DNA from: Macrolepiota albuminosa
Lineage: Eukaryota; Basidiomycota; Agaricomycetes; Agaricales; Agaricaceae
Assembly (NCBI GenBank): GCA_027475525.1
Contig: JAMWFC010000077.1
Span: forward strand, 1,178,001 to 1,242,000
Reading direction: 5' to 3'
Length of the DNA stretch: 64,000 bases
This document shows, in pieces, positions 45,291 through 56,462 of the stretch. The position numbers and the translations under genes were made by a program. The number at the start of each line of letters is the position of its first letter. Position 1 is the stretch's first letter. The notes below the pieces were generated by a model that saw nothing but the letters and a program-made list of their open reading frames with translations, did no database searches and had not been told where the DNA came from.

Positions 45291-46894
45291 ATGAAGAGAA
45301 CTGGAAATTCACGCAAAATTCGACTTGAAACACTGATCCAAGATTCTACGGTCGCGCTTATAGGAGATACTTTGGACTTTCAAAGTAATTTTTTCTGTAC
45401 TTGTGATGCGACGGATTCCCATTAATCGGCACCTTTCAGCCCTCGGATTCTATGACCTACATGGATCAACACTGAATCCAAGAAGTATAATTGACTCAAT
45501 CAATGCAGACGGGGTGTATTACCATGTGTGGGCGGCAGTAAAACACACTCTTGATGAACGGTACGTCTAAATACCACCTGATCTAAAGGTTTGACTCCGA
45601 GCTTTTTTATTCAGCGATAGTCGCGGAATACCCATGGGCAGCTTGCTCAAAGCCTCCATAGAGCGTTTTGTAAGTGATTTTATTAGAAAATCCAGATACA
45701 AACATACTATATGCAAATTATCGGCGCAGCTGTTTGAATTAGCAGATGTGATACTTCCTCGAATTGATGGACCCCACTTTACCTTCGTAGATCCCCGCAA
45801 ACATGACGATATGATTCCGATGATTCGGAATGCCCAGCGCCTCATTGCTCTCTTCGAAGAAAAAAGTGTACCAAGAAACAAAGTAATCGTGAGCGTGAGC
45901 TGATCCCTCTCTCCTGTCCAGCCCCATCCCTCATATCGTTATGCAGATACCTGCGACATTCAATGGAATACGAGCCGCCCAAGTGCTCGAACAGGAGCAT
46001 GACATTCACACGAACCTATACTTGGTATCTAGTCTTCTCCATGCAGCAGCTTGCGCAGAAGCGACAGCCACAGCAATCACCGTCCCAGTCGGTCGTGTAA
46101 GTGGCATATCCCAGGAACGTGCTCTTTATTCCCGTGATGACCGTTCAACCAGCTGTTTGACTGGTATGAAAGGAGACGAAGAACAAAATTTAAAGATCCA
46201 TCAGTCCACCCCGGTACAGAAGCAATTCAGGCTGTTACTCAATACTTCAAACTTCATGGAATCAAGACGAAAGTTATCGGGTCTGAATTTCGCTCGGTGA
46301 GTTGACAAGGAGCTTCCAATCTCCCTTTTGTTTGAGCTTGGCTGAGACACTTGATCTGTGATCAAGCTGTCTGAAATAGTCCCGCTGACCGGTCTTGACG
46401 CCATCTGCATATCGAAAGATCAAGCCGACGGCTTGAAAGGGTGTCAAATGGGTATATCCACCTCGTCAACTAGTCCATCACCCGCTGCCCTGTTGAGAGC
46501 CCGTCAAGCACTATATCCAACGGAGCTCCTGTCAGCACAGTCAGGGTTCCTGGACGCGATGTCCACTGAGACTCGGACCATGATTACAACAGTCCTTCAC
46601 GACTCCCTAAGCGAGCTGAAGTACCACATGGACGAACTGGAGGGCCTGATCGCACTAGAGCTTGCCCACCAATATAATTCAAGGACTCTGGACTTGAAGT
46701 CCCTTTATCAAACCTGGAATGGGGAACCGCGCAGAATGAGGGAAGGCAGAAAGGGTAAGGTTTCTCCACCTGGGGACCAGTACCAGGAGACCAAAAAAGA
46801 GTTTCATCCCAAAAGGAGTTTGGAGAGCGATTTCAGGCTTGAGGAGACACAATGGACAGCGACTGACGTTCATGACATAGATGATGAATTCTAG
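45291..46894 (+). CDS. Transaldolase-like protein, probably non-catalytic (436-438 aa, 6 exons)
   Basis: Exons: 45291-45384, 45440-45560, 45615-45894 (or to 45888), 45947-46096, 46153-46296, 46367-46894; 1,317 nt, frame closed. The class I aldolase barrel of transaldolase is recognisable: IGDTLDF (first Asp), STLNP, FVDPRKHDD, RNAQRLIALFEE, IPATFNGIRAAQVLEQEH, NLYLVSSLLHAAACAEA, VPVGRLFDWY, FKLHGIKTKVIGSEFRS. By alignment with E. coli TalB, the Schiff-base Lys132 reads Ser (or falls at the intron) and Glu96 reads Phe, while Asp17, Asn35, Asn154 and Arg181 are kept. About 110 C-terminal residues go beyond the family's usual length. Two donors, GTGAGC and GTGAGC, lie in tandem after exon 3. A pseudoenzyme is inferred. 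Confidence 0.82.
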
Positions 46895-48067
46895 GCTTAG
46901 CCACAATGTATTTTTAGCTGACAACTATATATCTTTCAGCGACGCCTCCTTGCACAACAATAGAATACTCATCAGACCTTTCCAAGGCTTCAAAGGACAT
47001 GAGGTCTAGTAATTTAACACGCCTCATGTCACACTGTGGGAAGACACAGCACATCTCATCCATCGGGCATTCTCGCCGGTGGGATAAGATCATATTATCA
47101 ATACAGCGAAGCCTGAGAAAACGGGGCACACACCAGCTGAGGTGGTAATAGCTACCTGGGCCCATGATTATCCGTGCAAGTCATCTTAGACCGATTTAAA
47201 CAGGGAAGAGAAGGACAGCACCCCGAAATTTCTTGCCACAGGCTATTTTCAAAGTGACAAGTCAGCGCAGACCAATGCTCCAGACCAACTTAAATTCGGA
47301 TCGTTGCGGAAATCCCGTTAGCTGTGTGTCGAAAGGTAGATGAATACTTGGTTCAAAAGAGTCAAGAGATCTGTTGTCCGAGATTTTTTGAAGGACGACA
47401 GGCACTTCGTCCGGTTCCCGCTAACTGATTCAGGTGAACAGAGACCGCAAGATTGGTACAAAGGGCAGTCTGGGAGACTGTCAATCTTTTCATCTGGGGT
47501 GTCTTATGGGCGCTTGGCCTGGAACGCAGACCGGGCATGAGAAAAGCATCTGTCATGAGCAGTTATCTGCCTGTTCAGCTTAACGCGAGACAATGCTCGA
47601 GTCTTGACTGCTTGCAACGTTTGAATCTCATTGTCTCCGGTAGACCCGGACGGCAAAAGAGAACCAAAAGCTTCAACCTTCAGGAAAGGCCAGAGCAGTA
47701 ACTCGACCAGGTGAAAGTCTAGTTTCATGAGTGCACAAGCATGGCGGAGATACGAACAAATGCGTTCTATGTGAAGTGATAGCTAATCAACGCTTTGTTA
47801 GGGAATATATTCCCCGTTGTAGAGACAAGCCACCATGATGCCATGTCATTGAAGAATAATAAGCCGATCTGTGCTGCAACTGCCGAGTAGTTGCCTCCGC
47901 GTGTTGTGTATAATGTCAATGCAGCGTTAAACCGATTATGGATGGTGAAAATGAAGAGAAGTGCTTGTGTTTGGATCTTCATGGGAAGCGCGTGGCACCA
48001 GAACCCAGGACGAAGGTGTGCCTGATTCGGAAAATCATCAGCATCCGATACAACATTTTGGTGGCCA
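46895..48067. other. Intergenic region before the phosphatase gene
   Basis: About 1.2 kb with no supported gene, repeat or RNA. Confidence 0.5.
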
Positions 48068-49277
48068 ATGAGTATTCGACTTTCTTCTACAAAGGATTAC
48101 TCCTCTTTACTAGAAAAGTATGATACATGGATGTTCGACTGCGATGGTGTTCTATGGCACGGCGATCGCCTGATCGATGGGGCTGTGGAAGTCCTTGAAC
48201 TCCTCCGGCGTAGAAGTAAGTCTCGCTCCTGTCAGCATCTGGCCTACATCGTTGTGTACAAATTCTTACTCGCCCAGACAAGAAAGTTCTATTTGTCACC
48301 AACAATGCCACCAAATCGCGCAAGAGTTACAAAGGCAAGTTTGACCACCTAGGGGTGGAAGCGCATGTGGTATGTGCTGTAACCTTCCGCGGCTGAAACT
48401 CATCAAGTCCGCTTTAAGGACGAGATATACGGTTCTGCCTACGCTGCAGCAGTCTACCTCTCTACCGTGGTCAAACTTCCTAAGACGAAGAAAGTCTATG
48501 TCATTGGCATGGCTGGGCTCGAGGAAGAACTGCAGGAAGAAGGCATTGCCTTCCTCGGTGGCACAGTACGTAACTCTGTCTATCTATAACGCGTCTTACT
48601 TGGCTCGGCCATGACAGGATCCTGCAGACAACACCCTCACACCTTTCACACTCGCAAATTTTACACTTGACCCGGATGTCGCGGCCGTAGTGTGTGGACT
48701 TGATACCCAAATAAACTATACCAAGGTGTCGAAAGCATTTCAATACCTGACGCGAAACCATGGATGTCTGTTCGTTGCCACCAACGAAGACAGCACGTAT
48801 CCAAGTGCAGATGGTCTATTGCCAGGTGCCGGCGCGATCAGCGCTCCACTTAGGTTTGCTCTTGGAAAGGATCCTATTTGTACGGGCAAACCATCATCGA
48901 CAATGCTGGACTGTATCAATGCTAAGTAAGTCAGTGATAGCTGATTCATTTTGGACTTGGGCCATCGCTTATCTCCTTGGTCCAGAGTCCACTATAACCC
49001 CGAACGAACCATCATGGTTGGAGACAGGTTGAACACTGATATTCTATTTGGGAAGAGCGGTGGTCTTGCTACGCTTCTCGTCTTGAGTGGTAAATGGCTC
49101 CCCTGATCGTCGATTGGCGCTTTGAGCTGATTTCTATCTGTTTTTCCCGTCTATTCCTGGTTCATTGTTTCTCCTGTAGGTATTACTCAGGAGTCCGAGG
49201 TCACAGGACCGAACATTTCACCGATTATTCCAGACTATGTTACTGATTCTATTGGTGACCTTTGTGCTGCGATGTAG
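48068..49277 (+). CDS. PHO13: PHO13-type HAD phosphatase (4-nitrophenylphosphatase / phosphoglycolate phosphatase; 298 aa, 6 exons)
   Basis: Exons: 48068-48215, 48278-48369, 48419-48565, 48618-48925, 48986-49089, 49180-49277; total 897 nt, frame closed, a normal length for the family. HAD motif I is [10 protein letters not shown] (nucleophile Asp at about residue 24), motif [12 protein letters not shown], motif III Lys in GKPSSTML, and motif [13 protein letters not shown]. The cap region has [11 protein letters not shown] and [11 protein letters not shown]. Yeast Pho13 is a cytosolic metabolite-repair enzyme that removes 2-phosphoglycolate and related toxic phosphates. The exon 2/3 junction (acceptor TTTAAG) is the least sure. 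It converges with GPI11, 243 bp apart. Confidence 0.92.
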
Positions 49278-49520
49278 TTCTATCTCATCGCCATCGCGAA
49301 GATAAATTGAAGTAGAGATACAGGATATTGCTAGTTACTCATCCTTCCTGTACCCATAGTCTGGGATATCGGGCGGATTTAGAAAAGATAGTGATATTAT
49401 AGAACAAACAAGATTTCATATGGATCAAAACTTGTAATGAATTCGTAATGTTATACACTTGTTTATGGCTCAATAAACCTTTATCTATTAATAACCAGAC
49501 TGGTTATGGGAGAATCACCA

Positions 49521-50665
49521 TCAGTTACTTTTCTTCTCGCGCCGTTGATCTAAAGAGCGAATATGCTCATCGGCAAGATGCACCGTGGCACTTGCAGTCA
49601 GCGCCAAAAGAGAGGCGATAACATAGCCTAAAATTGCAGCATACGCAGGCGTCAGCGGCCACGCCTGGCCAAACAACGCATTGTCAGAAGGAGTACGGAA
49701 TAATCGGAGCCGAACGGCCCACCTGCCACGGACGATCCCAGTCTAACGCAGTAGGTATTACTCCAGCCCAGCACCCTAAAACAGTGCCGATAGCGGGATA
49801 GACCAGAGCCCTTTCAACAGGGGTGTGTAACCTATGATTGTTCGGACAATGGGAGTAATTTAATTGAGAATCAGGGAGGACAAAGTACATTTTTACTCAC
49901 CGGAATTCGGCGAAAAGCCGAACCCAGGTCAAGCGATTCACAAGAGCATGTGAGTCGTTGCCAAAGAAATCGGGTCGGCCGAGCGAGTAGGCAGGTGGGA
50001 AGACAGTCAGGAGAGATATTAAGAGCGCCAGGAGGTATGTCTGAGGCACATGACTAGGAGCAAATGTATTAATCCTCGAATCAGCCGAACTCATAGGAGC
50101 GTACCTGGTGAGCGGAGCTCCAAAGAGCACTAAAATAACGTATAGAATACAAGAGGCAGCAAATGTAGTTCCCCAAGCAGCTGCTAAGTTCTAGACCCGG
50201 TCTGTGAGCAATGCATGGAGATGTTGTAAGGATAGATCCACATACCGTGCCTCGTTCTTTGTCCGCAGCAACCTTATCCAATTTTTTCTGCTCATCGGAT
50301 CCCCGGAGCGAATATTCAATGAACCAGTCTCTCAACCACCCACCCCACCACCCTTGCAGCAAAAATACTCCGGCACATAGGCATATCAGTGTTGACACGG
50401 GACTAATCGTAAGCTCTTGGAGAAACGGGTGCTGAGGACGATCTCGCGAAGTTTGAAATGCCGAATCCAACGAAGGCTTGGTGAATTGGAACAAAAATGT
50501 TGTACGAGGTAAATAGAGTGCAGTAAACGTCAAAAGTGTTGTGTGCACGCCAACCACGGATATGTACCGTGCAAAAGGAAAGAAGCCTGGGGCAGACGGT
50601 GGTCCGTGTGTCTTCTGCTGTGGTTCAGAAACGTTTGCATGCGTGTTAGTCCGCCTTTTCGCCAT
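49521..50665 (-). CDS. GPI11: GPI ethanolamine-phosphate transferase subunit GPI11/PIG-F (303 aa, 5 exons)
   Basis: Exons: 50246-50665, 50105-50190, 49901-50053, 49723-49831, 49521-49664; total 912 nt, frame closed. Six membrane segments are visible (YISVVGVHTTLLTFTALYL; ISPVSTLICLCAGVFLL; AASCILYVILVLFG; YLLALLISLLTVFPPAYSLG; YPAIGTVLGCWAGVIPTAL; AAILGYVIASLLALTASA). PIG-F landmarks are VLFGAPLTSH and GCWAGVIPTALDWDRPWQ. In the ER membrane PIG-F/Gpi11 supports Gpi7 and Gpi13 in adding phosphoethanolamine to GPI precursors. I chose the ATG at 50,665; the frame is open 40 codons upstream. A hydrophilic N-terminal tail of about 30 residues precedes the first segment. Confidence 0.93.
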
Positions 50666-52547
50666 AGAGGAAGCAGGGTTTTCGCTGCTTCGCAGTACCA
50701 CGTGTTGGTCTTTGTGATTACCGCGTTCCGGCGGGACCAGACAGCCGTCGGCAACTTGATGCCGTACACTGTTTACCCCTTTCAACGAAGAATATCACTT
50801 CACCGATACGGCGTTGAGTCTGACGAGCCTCAAACACATCGAATCGGTCGTCTCCCTCCGGCGAGCTGTAACGCCTTGACAACATCTCAAAGCCCGATTG
50901 ACAGCATGATACTGTGTTCCTTGTCCATCCTTCACGGCTATCTGATAGACAAGAAGGATCTCAACTTCACTGTCATTTTTCCCGAACAGAATTGATATTT
51001 TCCTGTGCGTTCAAGGCATGTTTGATTGTATCCATAGACAGAGTCAACCACAAGAAAAACGTGGGTACAGATTTTTCCTGGGATATACCTGGTTGATGGG
51101 CGCTCAGCGCAGATGGACATAAAACCCAGATCTTGAGGTTTCCAAACAATCAAAAAGAAAATAATCACATTCGATTGAGACGATCTATAATACCGGCTTT
51201 GGCACGCCTTCATGTGAGAATCGAGCCTTTGAGCCTGTCACTGTCTCTGATTCATAATGATTTCCCCACATTGCGTAGGTGTGTTAGGCGCGGTGACTCG
51301 GGCATTTTGGCTACGCACTTAGGTTGGTGGCGCATGTCAAACCAACGAATTCTACCCATTGACGTATCTTACCGTCTGAAAGTTGCGAAATTTGCCCAAG
51401 ACTTGATCACGGCGGTTCACGGGGGGCAAAGACGTGGGGAAAACGTACTAAATTATCATTTGTGTGCGATCTTCCATCCGTAGATGTTAGAAATGTCGAC
51501 GTATACGGACATCAAGCTGCGCGCTGACGCACAGGTTGAAAACATGATTCTGATTGTGGAGTAGCGCGCATCTTTCCGCCGACATTGTGTATAACTCCGA
51601 GGGCAGACAGGAATTATCAAGGTGTACGAATTCAGGCCTCATTGTTTGAACGGTTTCAAGACACCTTGGGCATGTGCCTCCCATGTGCTTCTTCTTTTTT
51701 TGACGATATATTAGGTTCAAGATGCGCAGGAAAGTTCTAAAGGTGCGGAAATGAGGTGCTTATGTTGCTCATGGGTTCTAGATTGCTTTCACTTCGAAAG
51801 CTAATCATTAATCGTTCTGTCATGAGGATATAGCAAGGCTAGAAGAAAGCTTAAAAGTCCAGAGAAAGGAAGAGAAGGGAAGGCTGGATTCCCGTTTTCC
51901 GGTGGTAAAGAGACCGCTGAACTATTCCAAGATTGTGAATAGCAGTGACCGACAAATATGTAAAAACACCGTCTGTGTCCATATCTCTGGTGTCGATGAG
52001 TCAGAGTGATCATTTCCGAATCTGTCCTGACCCAGGGAATCAAGTGGATCAGATCCCCATTACCACCGGCGTCTCCACACAACCCAATGCCGGTCTCTCA
52101 AAGTAATAATAGACAGCTGACTTGCTTATTTGGTTTTGCTTGGTCCAGAGACGCGACGTGTCTGTCCACGTGAGCCACCGGCTTCGGGAATGGCCGAAGC
52201 AACTAGACAGTTCCTCAGCCACCGATCTAAGCTTGGACTATTCCGGCACTGCTATCGACATCCTCAAGAAAAAGGTATGTAATTTTGCTGGGGAACCTAT
52301 GAACCTGTAATTTCTGATACATCTGCCCTCTAGGCCTAAACCCTCCGATGTGAGTATAGTCGAAATTCCGTGTTCGTTTGGTCCAAAGGAAAGAGTTGAG
52401 AGGATAAACCGATGAGCGGCTGTTGTGTGGTTGGCATATCTCGTGAAGATTGTTGGGGAATTGGGTGGTGTTGAGGGACATTCGAAGCGTTTTCGGTGGT
52501 AATTGGGACTTCGGCTGACGAATTCTTTTTTTCCGCATAGCCTCTCG
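50666..52547. other. Intergenic region between GPI11 and RPL34 (divergent)
   Basis: About 1.9 kb without a supported gene. The right end probably carries the RPL34 promoter and a leader intron: a pyrimidine tract followed by CGCATAG lies 8 bp before the ATG. Confidence 0.5.
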
Positions 52548-53013
52548 ATGGCCCAACGAGTTACTCTCCGCAAGCGCACACCTTACAACACCACCTCGAA
52601 CCGCAGGCGTGTAGTCAAGACCCCCGGTGGCAAGCTTGTTTACCACCATCTCTCAAAGCCTGCTACCGCACCGAAATGCGGTGACTGTGGCATTGGTCTT
52701 CCCGGTGTACGTTTGATTTTCGTATCCTTTTTTGTTCTGCCGCGAATTGACTTCACTTTGTACCCTAGATCCCTGCACTTCGTCCGCGTAAGTATGCTAC
52801 GATCTCCAAGACCCAAAAGACTGTCCGCCGTGCATACGGCGGTTCGAGATGCGGAGATTGTGTGAAGTCTCGGTGCGTTTCCGTCGCACTTTTACAGCTA
52901 ATACTTACCAGCAACCCATTTGCAGTATTCTCCGGGCGTTCCTCGTTGAGGAGGCCAAGATCGTCAAGAAGGTCATCAAGTCGCAATCCGCTGCTGCTGC
53001 TGCACGGAAGTAG
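52548..53013 (+). CDS. RPL34: 60S ribosomal protein L34 (eL34; 116 aa, 3 exons)
   Basis: Exons: 52548-52706, 52769-52872, 52926-53013; total 351 nt, frame closed. The sequence has the eL34 landmarks VTLRKRTPYNTTSNRRR, KTPGGKLVYHH, the zinc-binding CGDCG and CGDCV pairs, TQKTVRRAYGG and a basic Ala-rich tail (SQSAAAARK). It is a structural component of the large ribosomal subunit, cytoplasmic after nucleolar assembly. Codon use is even and the gene is intact. Confidence 0.97.
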
Positions 53014-55214
53014 TTGGCGTTCGAGCTGGATTTGTTACTTGTTCTTGCCATGCATATCATGCAGCTCATGCTTTCGCCTACTTCTCACTATCACCACCCC
53101 ATTATGCACCTTGTAGGATCAATCGATTGCCATGCTGAAAAAGAAAATGGAGGCAATATCCTGTTCGCTGCTGAGTTGAATGTTCTTTTGACATCTACAA
53201 TTATCGGCCTCAAGTCAACGTCTTTCTTATTCTGGTTTTATGTTGAATATTTGAAGAATGCGAATGAGGGAATTTTTGAAATCGACGAATTGATTGATTC
53301 AGTTTTATACCTGACAAGCTACAATACAGGGATCAGGGGCGGGCGAAATGTCAGAATGTACAGTACTTTTCACGGAGAGTAAGGAGTTCGTTTCGTGTAA
53401 AACTTTTGACTCAGAATTTTCTTTGTAAATTTATGTGATGAGCAGTTGTGGCAGTTTTGGTTAAGAGAAACGGATGTGAATAATCAAATTGGATCATGTC
53501 GCTGGATTTTTGCCACCTTGAGTTGTTCACTGTCGGTGATCAAACTTTGTAAACTTTGTCCCGATCTATGTATCATAGCACATTGAAGAGGTGCATATTT
53601 GCATATTCATGCTAACAATATCACTTGCCGGAACCCCTACTTGTCCTTACTCAGTCCCCAGTAATTAGCCTGAGTTCCCTGTCCCTCTCTCGGGAAGGAG
53701 GGAAATCCGGCGCTCGAGAACTTATCGGACTCGAAGAAGTTTTCTTTTCGCAAACACACGGCTGGACTTGAAAACCTTTATTTCCCACTCACGACCATCC
53801 GGATTTCCGGCCGCAACTACGCCAGCCCTCTCGTTCCTTCTCGCCCCGTTTGAGCAACAAGTAAAAGTGGATATGAGTTTCTTGGTTCTCAAACTCCGCC
53901 AACAGACTCTTCGTTTATATGAGAGATTGCCCACTGATATACCGATGATCTCTGGTCCTCCATTTTATTCATGATGCTCAGCAAGCAAATTACGCACCAA
54001 CGGCAAAGTTAAGTCAAGGTATGATTGGTCCTAGACTGATCATAGAAATCGGCATGCCGGGCAGAAACGAGTATAAGGAGCTATTATCCTGACTTGCCAA
54101 AATACTCAGTGTAGAAGTATACAGTGAGTTCCTCAGTCACTCCAAGATAGTGTGAACGACTGATATATTACCTGTAGAAGTATACAGTGAGTTCTACAGG
54201 TGGCCGTAAGTAATAGGTAATATGTAAAGTGGGTAATACGCTCACCCTCAGTCACTCCAAGATAGTGTGAACGACTGAGGGTGGCTGTATGTGTGTTTAG
54301 ATTATCTACGTGAAAATAAATAAGGTTTTGTCGTAAACTGAAATACCGATCGTGAGCCACAGGGGTGGCGAAACAAGAGGTATCTAGAAAAAGGAAATAG
54401 ATAAGATGAAAGATTGATAACGTATCTGATGTTCCAGACTGTCGTGCAAGTCTTCCTTCAACACTCAGTCGTTCAAAATCATTGGTTCTATCGGAGCATC
54501 AATCATCGTGAAGCCTTTAAAAACGCTTCAGTCACTGTTTGTGGCCCCTTGTTTCTGGGGTACCTACGCCTCGAGGAACGACCGATCAGATCAGCTAGAC
54601 ATGGTTGACATCTGTATATTATATCGCAGCAGACGGTGTACCCAATCGCACAACGTGATCATCGTTGGATAGATGTTTGAAAATTTTCTTGACCGTCGCT
54701 CTCTTACATTCAATGAGAGTTGGAGACGCCATCTAGATCTTGACCTCGCTTCCAAATCTGCACAGATCACCATCGCCGTGCTTTTCATGTCTCTACTTGG
54801 CGACAAACATACTATTTCGAAGAATGGTTCCGAAAACTACCTTCCTTTCTTAAACAACCATAACCGATGTGTGGACTGTAGGTTGATCGATAATCACAAT
54901 AAGGTGGGCAGTCTCAACGTAGCTTCAAACGTCGAGTCGGATATAATGAAGTGATTGAAAGAGATCGTAAGGTAGGGCCATAACGAGAATCATTTTCACA
55001 GCTTATCGATTCCCCGAGGTTCTGTCTTCTTTCTCATCTGTTGGACGGGGGTATGCAAAGGACGCATAGACACGACGTACGAGGTTTTGAGGGTCAAATT
55101 CACGCCTAATGCCATGAAAACATTTTCATCTCACTATACTCAGGTCGTTCACTGCTCACTCAATTTGCAGAGCGGAAGGATTCCGAATGTTCTTTCTGCG
55201 CTGATAGGACAATG
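53014..55214. other. Intergenic region right of RPL34, holding a hairpin repeat cluster
   Basis: No gene is supported on either strand in about 2.2 kb. The only structure seen is the repeat cluster at 54,110-54,283. Confidence 0.55.
54110..54283. repeat. Interleaved direct repeats forming hairpins
   Basis: A 22-bp unit beginning TGTAGAAGTATACAG occurs at 54,110-54,131 and 54,173-54,194. A 32-bp unit beginning CTCAGTCACTCC and ending AACGACTGA occurs at 54,132-54,163 and 54,247-54,278. The second 32-bp copy is extended to an 11-bp perfect stem CACCCTCAGTC...GACTGAGGGTG. Confidence 0.9.
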
Positions 55215-55379
55215 TGTTGGAACGGGTTTCTGCATCCCTCCCTCGTAAGTTTAAGTTTCGATCAATTTCCTTATTTATCATTTTTACTTACTAATGTTAC
55301 AATTTTCGCCACAACACACCTCAGTCGCTTACCATATTGTGTGGTCGCTTCTGAGTTATACTTACTCTCTCTGTTAACA
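55215..55379 (+). repeat. Element F 5' LTR (165 bp)
   Basis: It begins TGTTGGAACG and ends GTTAACA and is followed at once by the PBS. The left border is inferred from the TGTTGG start. Confidence 0.75.
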
Positions 55380-55393
55380 GGTTATGGGCCCCG
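55380..55393 (+). promoter_or_regulatory. Element F primer-binding site (internal initiator-Met tRNA type)
   Basis: GGTTATGGGCCCCG, the same 14 bases as in elements D and E. Confidence 0.88.
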
Positions 55394-55475
55394 TCCCTTG
55401 CAATTAATAGAAGTTATTCTCGACCACCAAAGACCCACCCCTACGACTCAATAAATCATTTTTTCGATATCAAGC

Positions 55476-56462
55476 ATGAGTTCAATGCTTCTACCGTTTT
55501 CCTTATCCGAGGATCAAAAATGTAAAGGCCATGAAAACTATGCCAGCTGGAAAATCAACATGATTGCCCACGGAAAACCTCGAGGGCTACTTAATTACTG
55601 GGAAAACAAAATTACTGTACCAGAATCTCTACGATCCAAAAAGGATAATGGCGAATCGTCGCCATCTCAACCGCCGCCATCCACCGAAATTTCCCTCTCT
55701 ACAACAACCCAACCAACCCCTGTACACTCGCGCACCCCGAATGAGCTCGAATACGAACTCCGCGAAAGCGTTGCTTTGCCGTCGATCTTAATCAATCTGT
55801 CTGATATCGCTAGATCGGGCATCAACCCTGACGGGACCTCGCATGAGGCTTGGGAGTACCTGAGCAAGAAATACCGGGTTGGGAGCCAGAGGTTGAGAAA
55901 TACGAAGGAGAGGGAACTAGCGGAATGCAGATATGTCGATGGGAATAAAGTAGCCGGAGAAGGAGGCCATATTGAGAAAATGAGGACGATGCGAAAGGCA
56001 GCAAACGATGCGGGCGCTGACATCACGGACGAATGGTTTATCGTTAAGCTATTGGAATCATTCCCTGAATCCTGGGACCCAATCGTTTCCACGCTGTATG
56101 GGGAAACCGATCTGGTAAAAGTCATTCAGATCCTGACTACCCATGGCGAACGTATCGCGAACAGATCGAATAAATATGGACTAGGCGCACCCACAGCGAC
56201 TGCCGATACCGTAAAAGCTCTCGAAGCCACGATCCAGGCACTACAAGCCCAGGTTAACGGTTTATTGAAAAAGGCGAATAACAATTCTGACAAGAAATGT
56301 TCGAATTGCAAAAAGACCGGTCATATTCAATCCGACTGCTTCCAAGAAGGTGGCGGGAAACAAGGCCAATACCCGACTTGGTGGAAGGGAAAGCGAACTG
56401 TATCTCCTCCGGCGGCGACATTCACATCTACTACCACTGATGGTGCGGACGTTCGAACATGA
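55476..56462 (+). CDS. Element F Gag (328 aa, open)
   Basis: UBN2-type copia Gag. N-terminal ENYASWKINMIAHGKPRG, capsid-like region with WEYLSKKYRVGSQR and ITDEWFIVKLLESFPESW (about residues 110-200), a coiled segment (KALEATIQALQAQVNGLLKK) and a CX2CX4HX4C knuckle CSNCKKTGHIQSDC near residue 272, followed by YPTWWKGK. It ends at a TGA where pol should continue. It is the only copia Gag in the window with no internal stop. Whether it is expressed is unknown. Confidence 0.8.
   Translation: MSSMLLPFSLSEDQKCKGHENYASWKINMIAHGKPRGLLNYWENKITVPESLRSKKDNGESSPSQPPPSTEISLSTTTQPTPVHSRTPNELEYELRESVALPSILINLSDIARSGINPDGTSHEAWEYLSKKYRVGSQRLRNTKERELAECRYVDGNKVAGEGGHIEKMRTMRKAANDAGADITDEWFIVKLLESFPESWDPIVSTLYGETDLVKVIQILTTHGERIANRSNKYGLGAPTATADTVKALEATIQALQAQVNGLLKKANNNSDKKCSNCKKTGHIQSDCFQEGGGKQGQYPTWWKGKRTVSPPAATFTSTTTDGADVRT

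Noticed and set aside
46313..46366. Apparent frameshift or stop in the transaldolase-like gene after FRS (LAETLDL followed by TGA)
   Set aside because: Using the CAAG acceptor at 46,366 gives LSEIVPLTGLDAICIS, which fits the family better and keeps the frame, so LAETLDL is intronic coincidence.
37569..53013. A secondary-metabolite or operon-like gene cluster
   Set aside because: The genes (TOF1, bZIP, transaldolase-like, PHO13, GPI11, RPL34) are functionally unrelated and on mixed strands; no backbone synthase is present.
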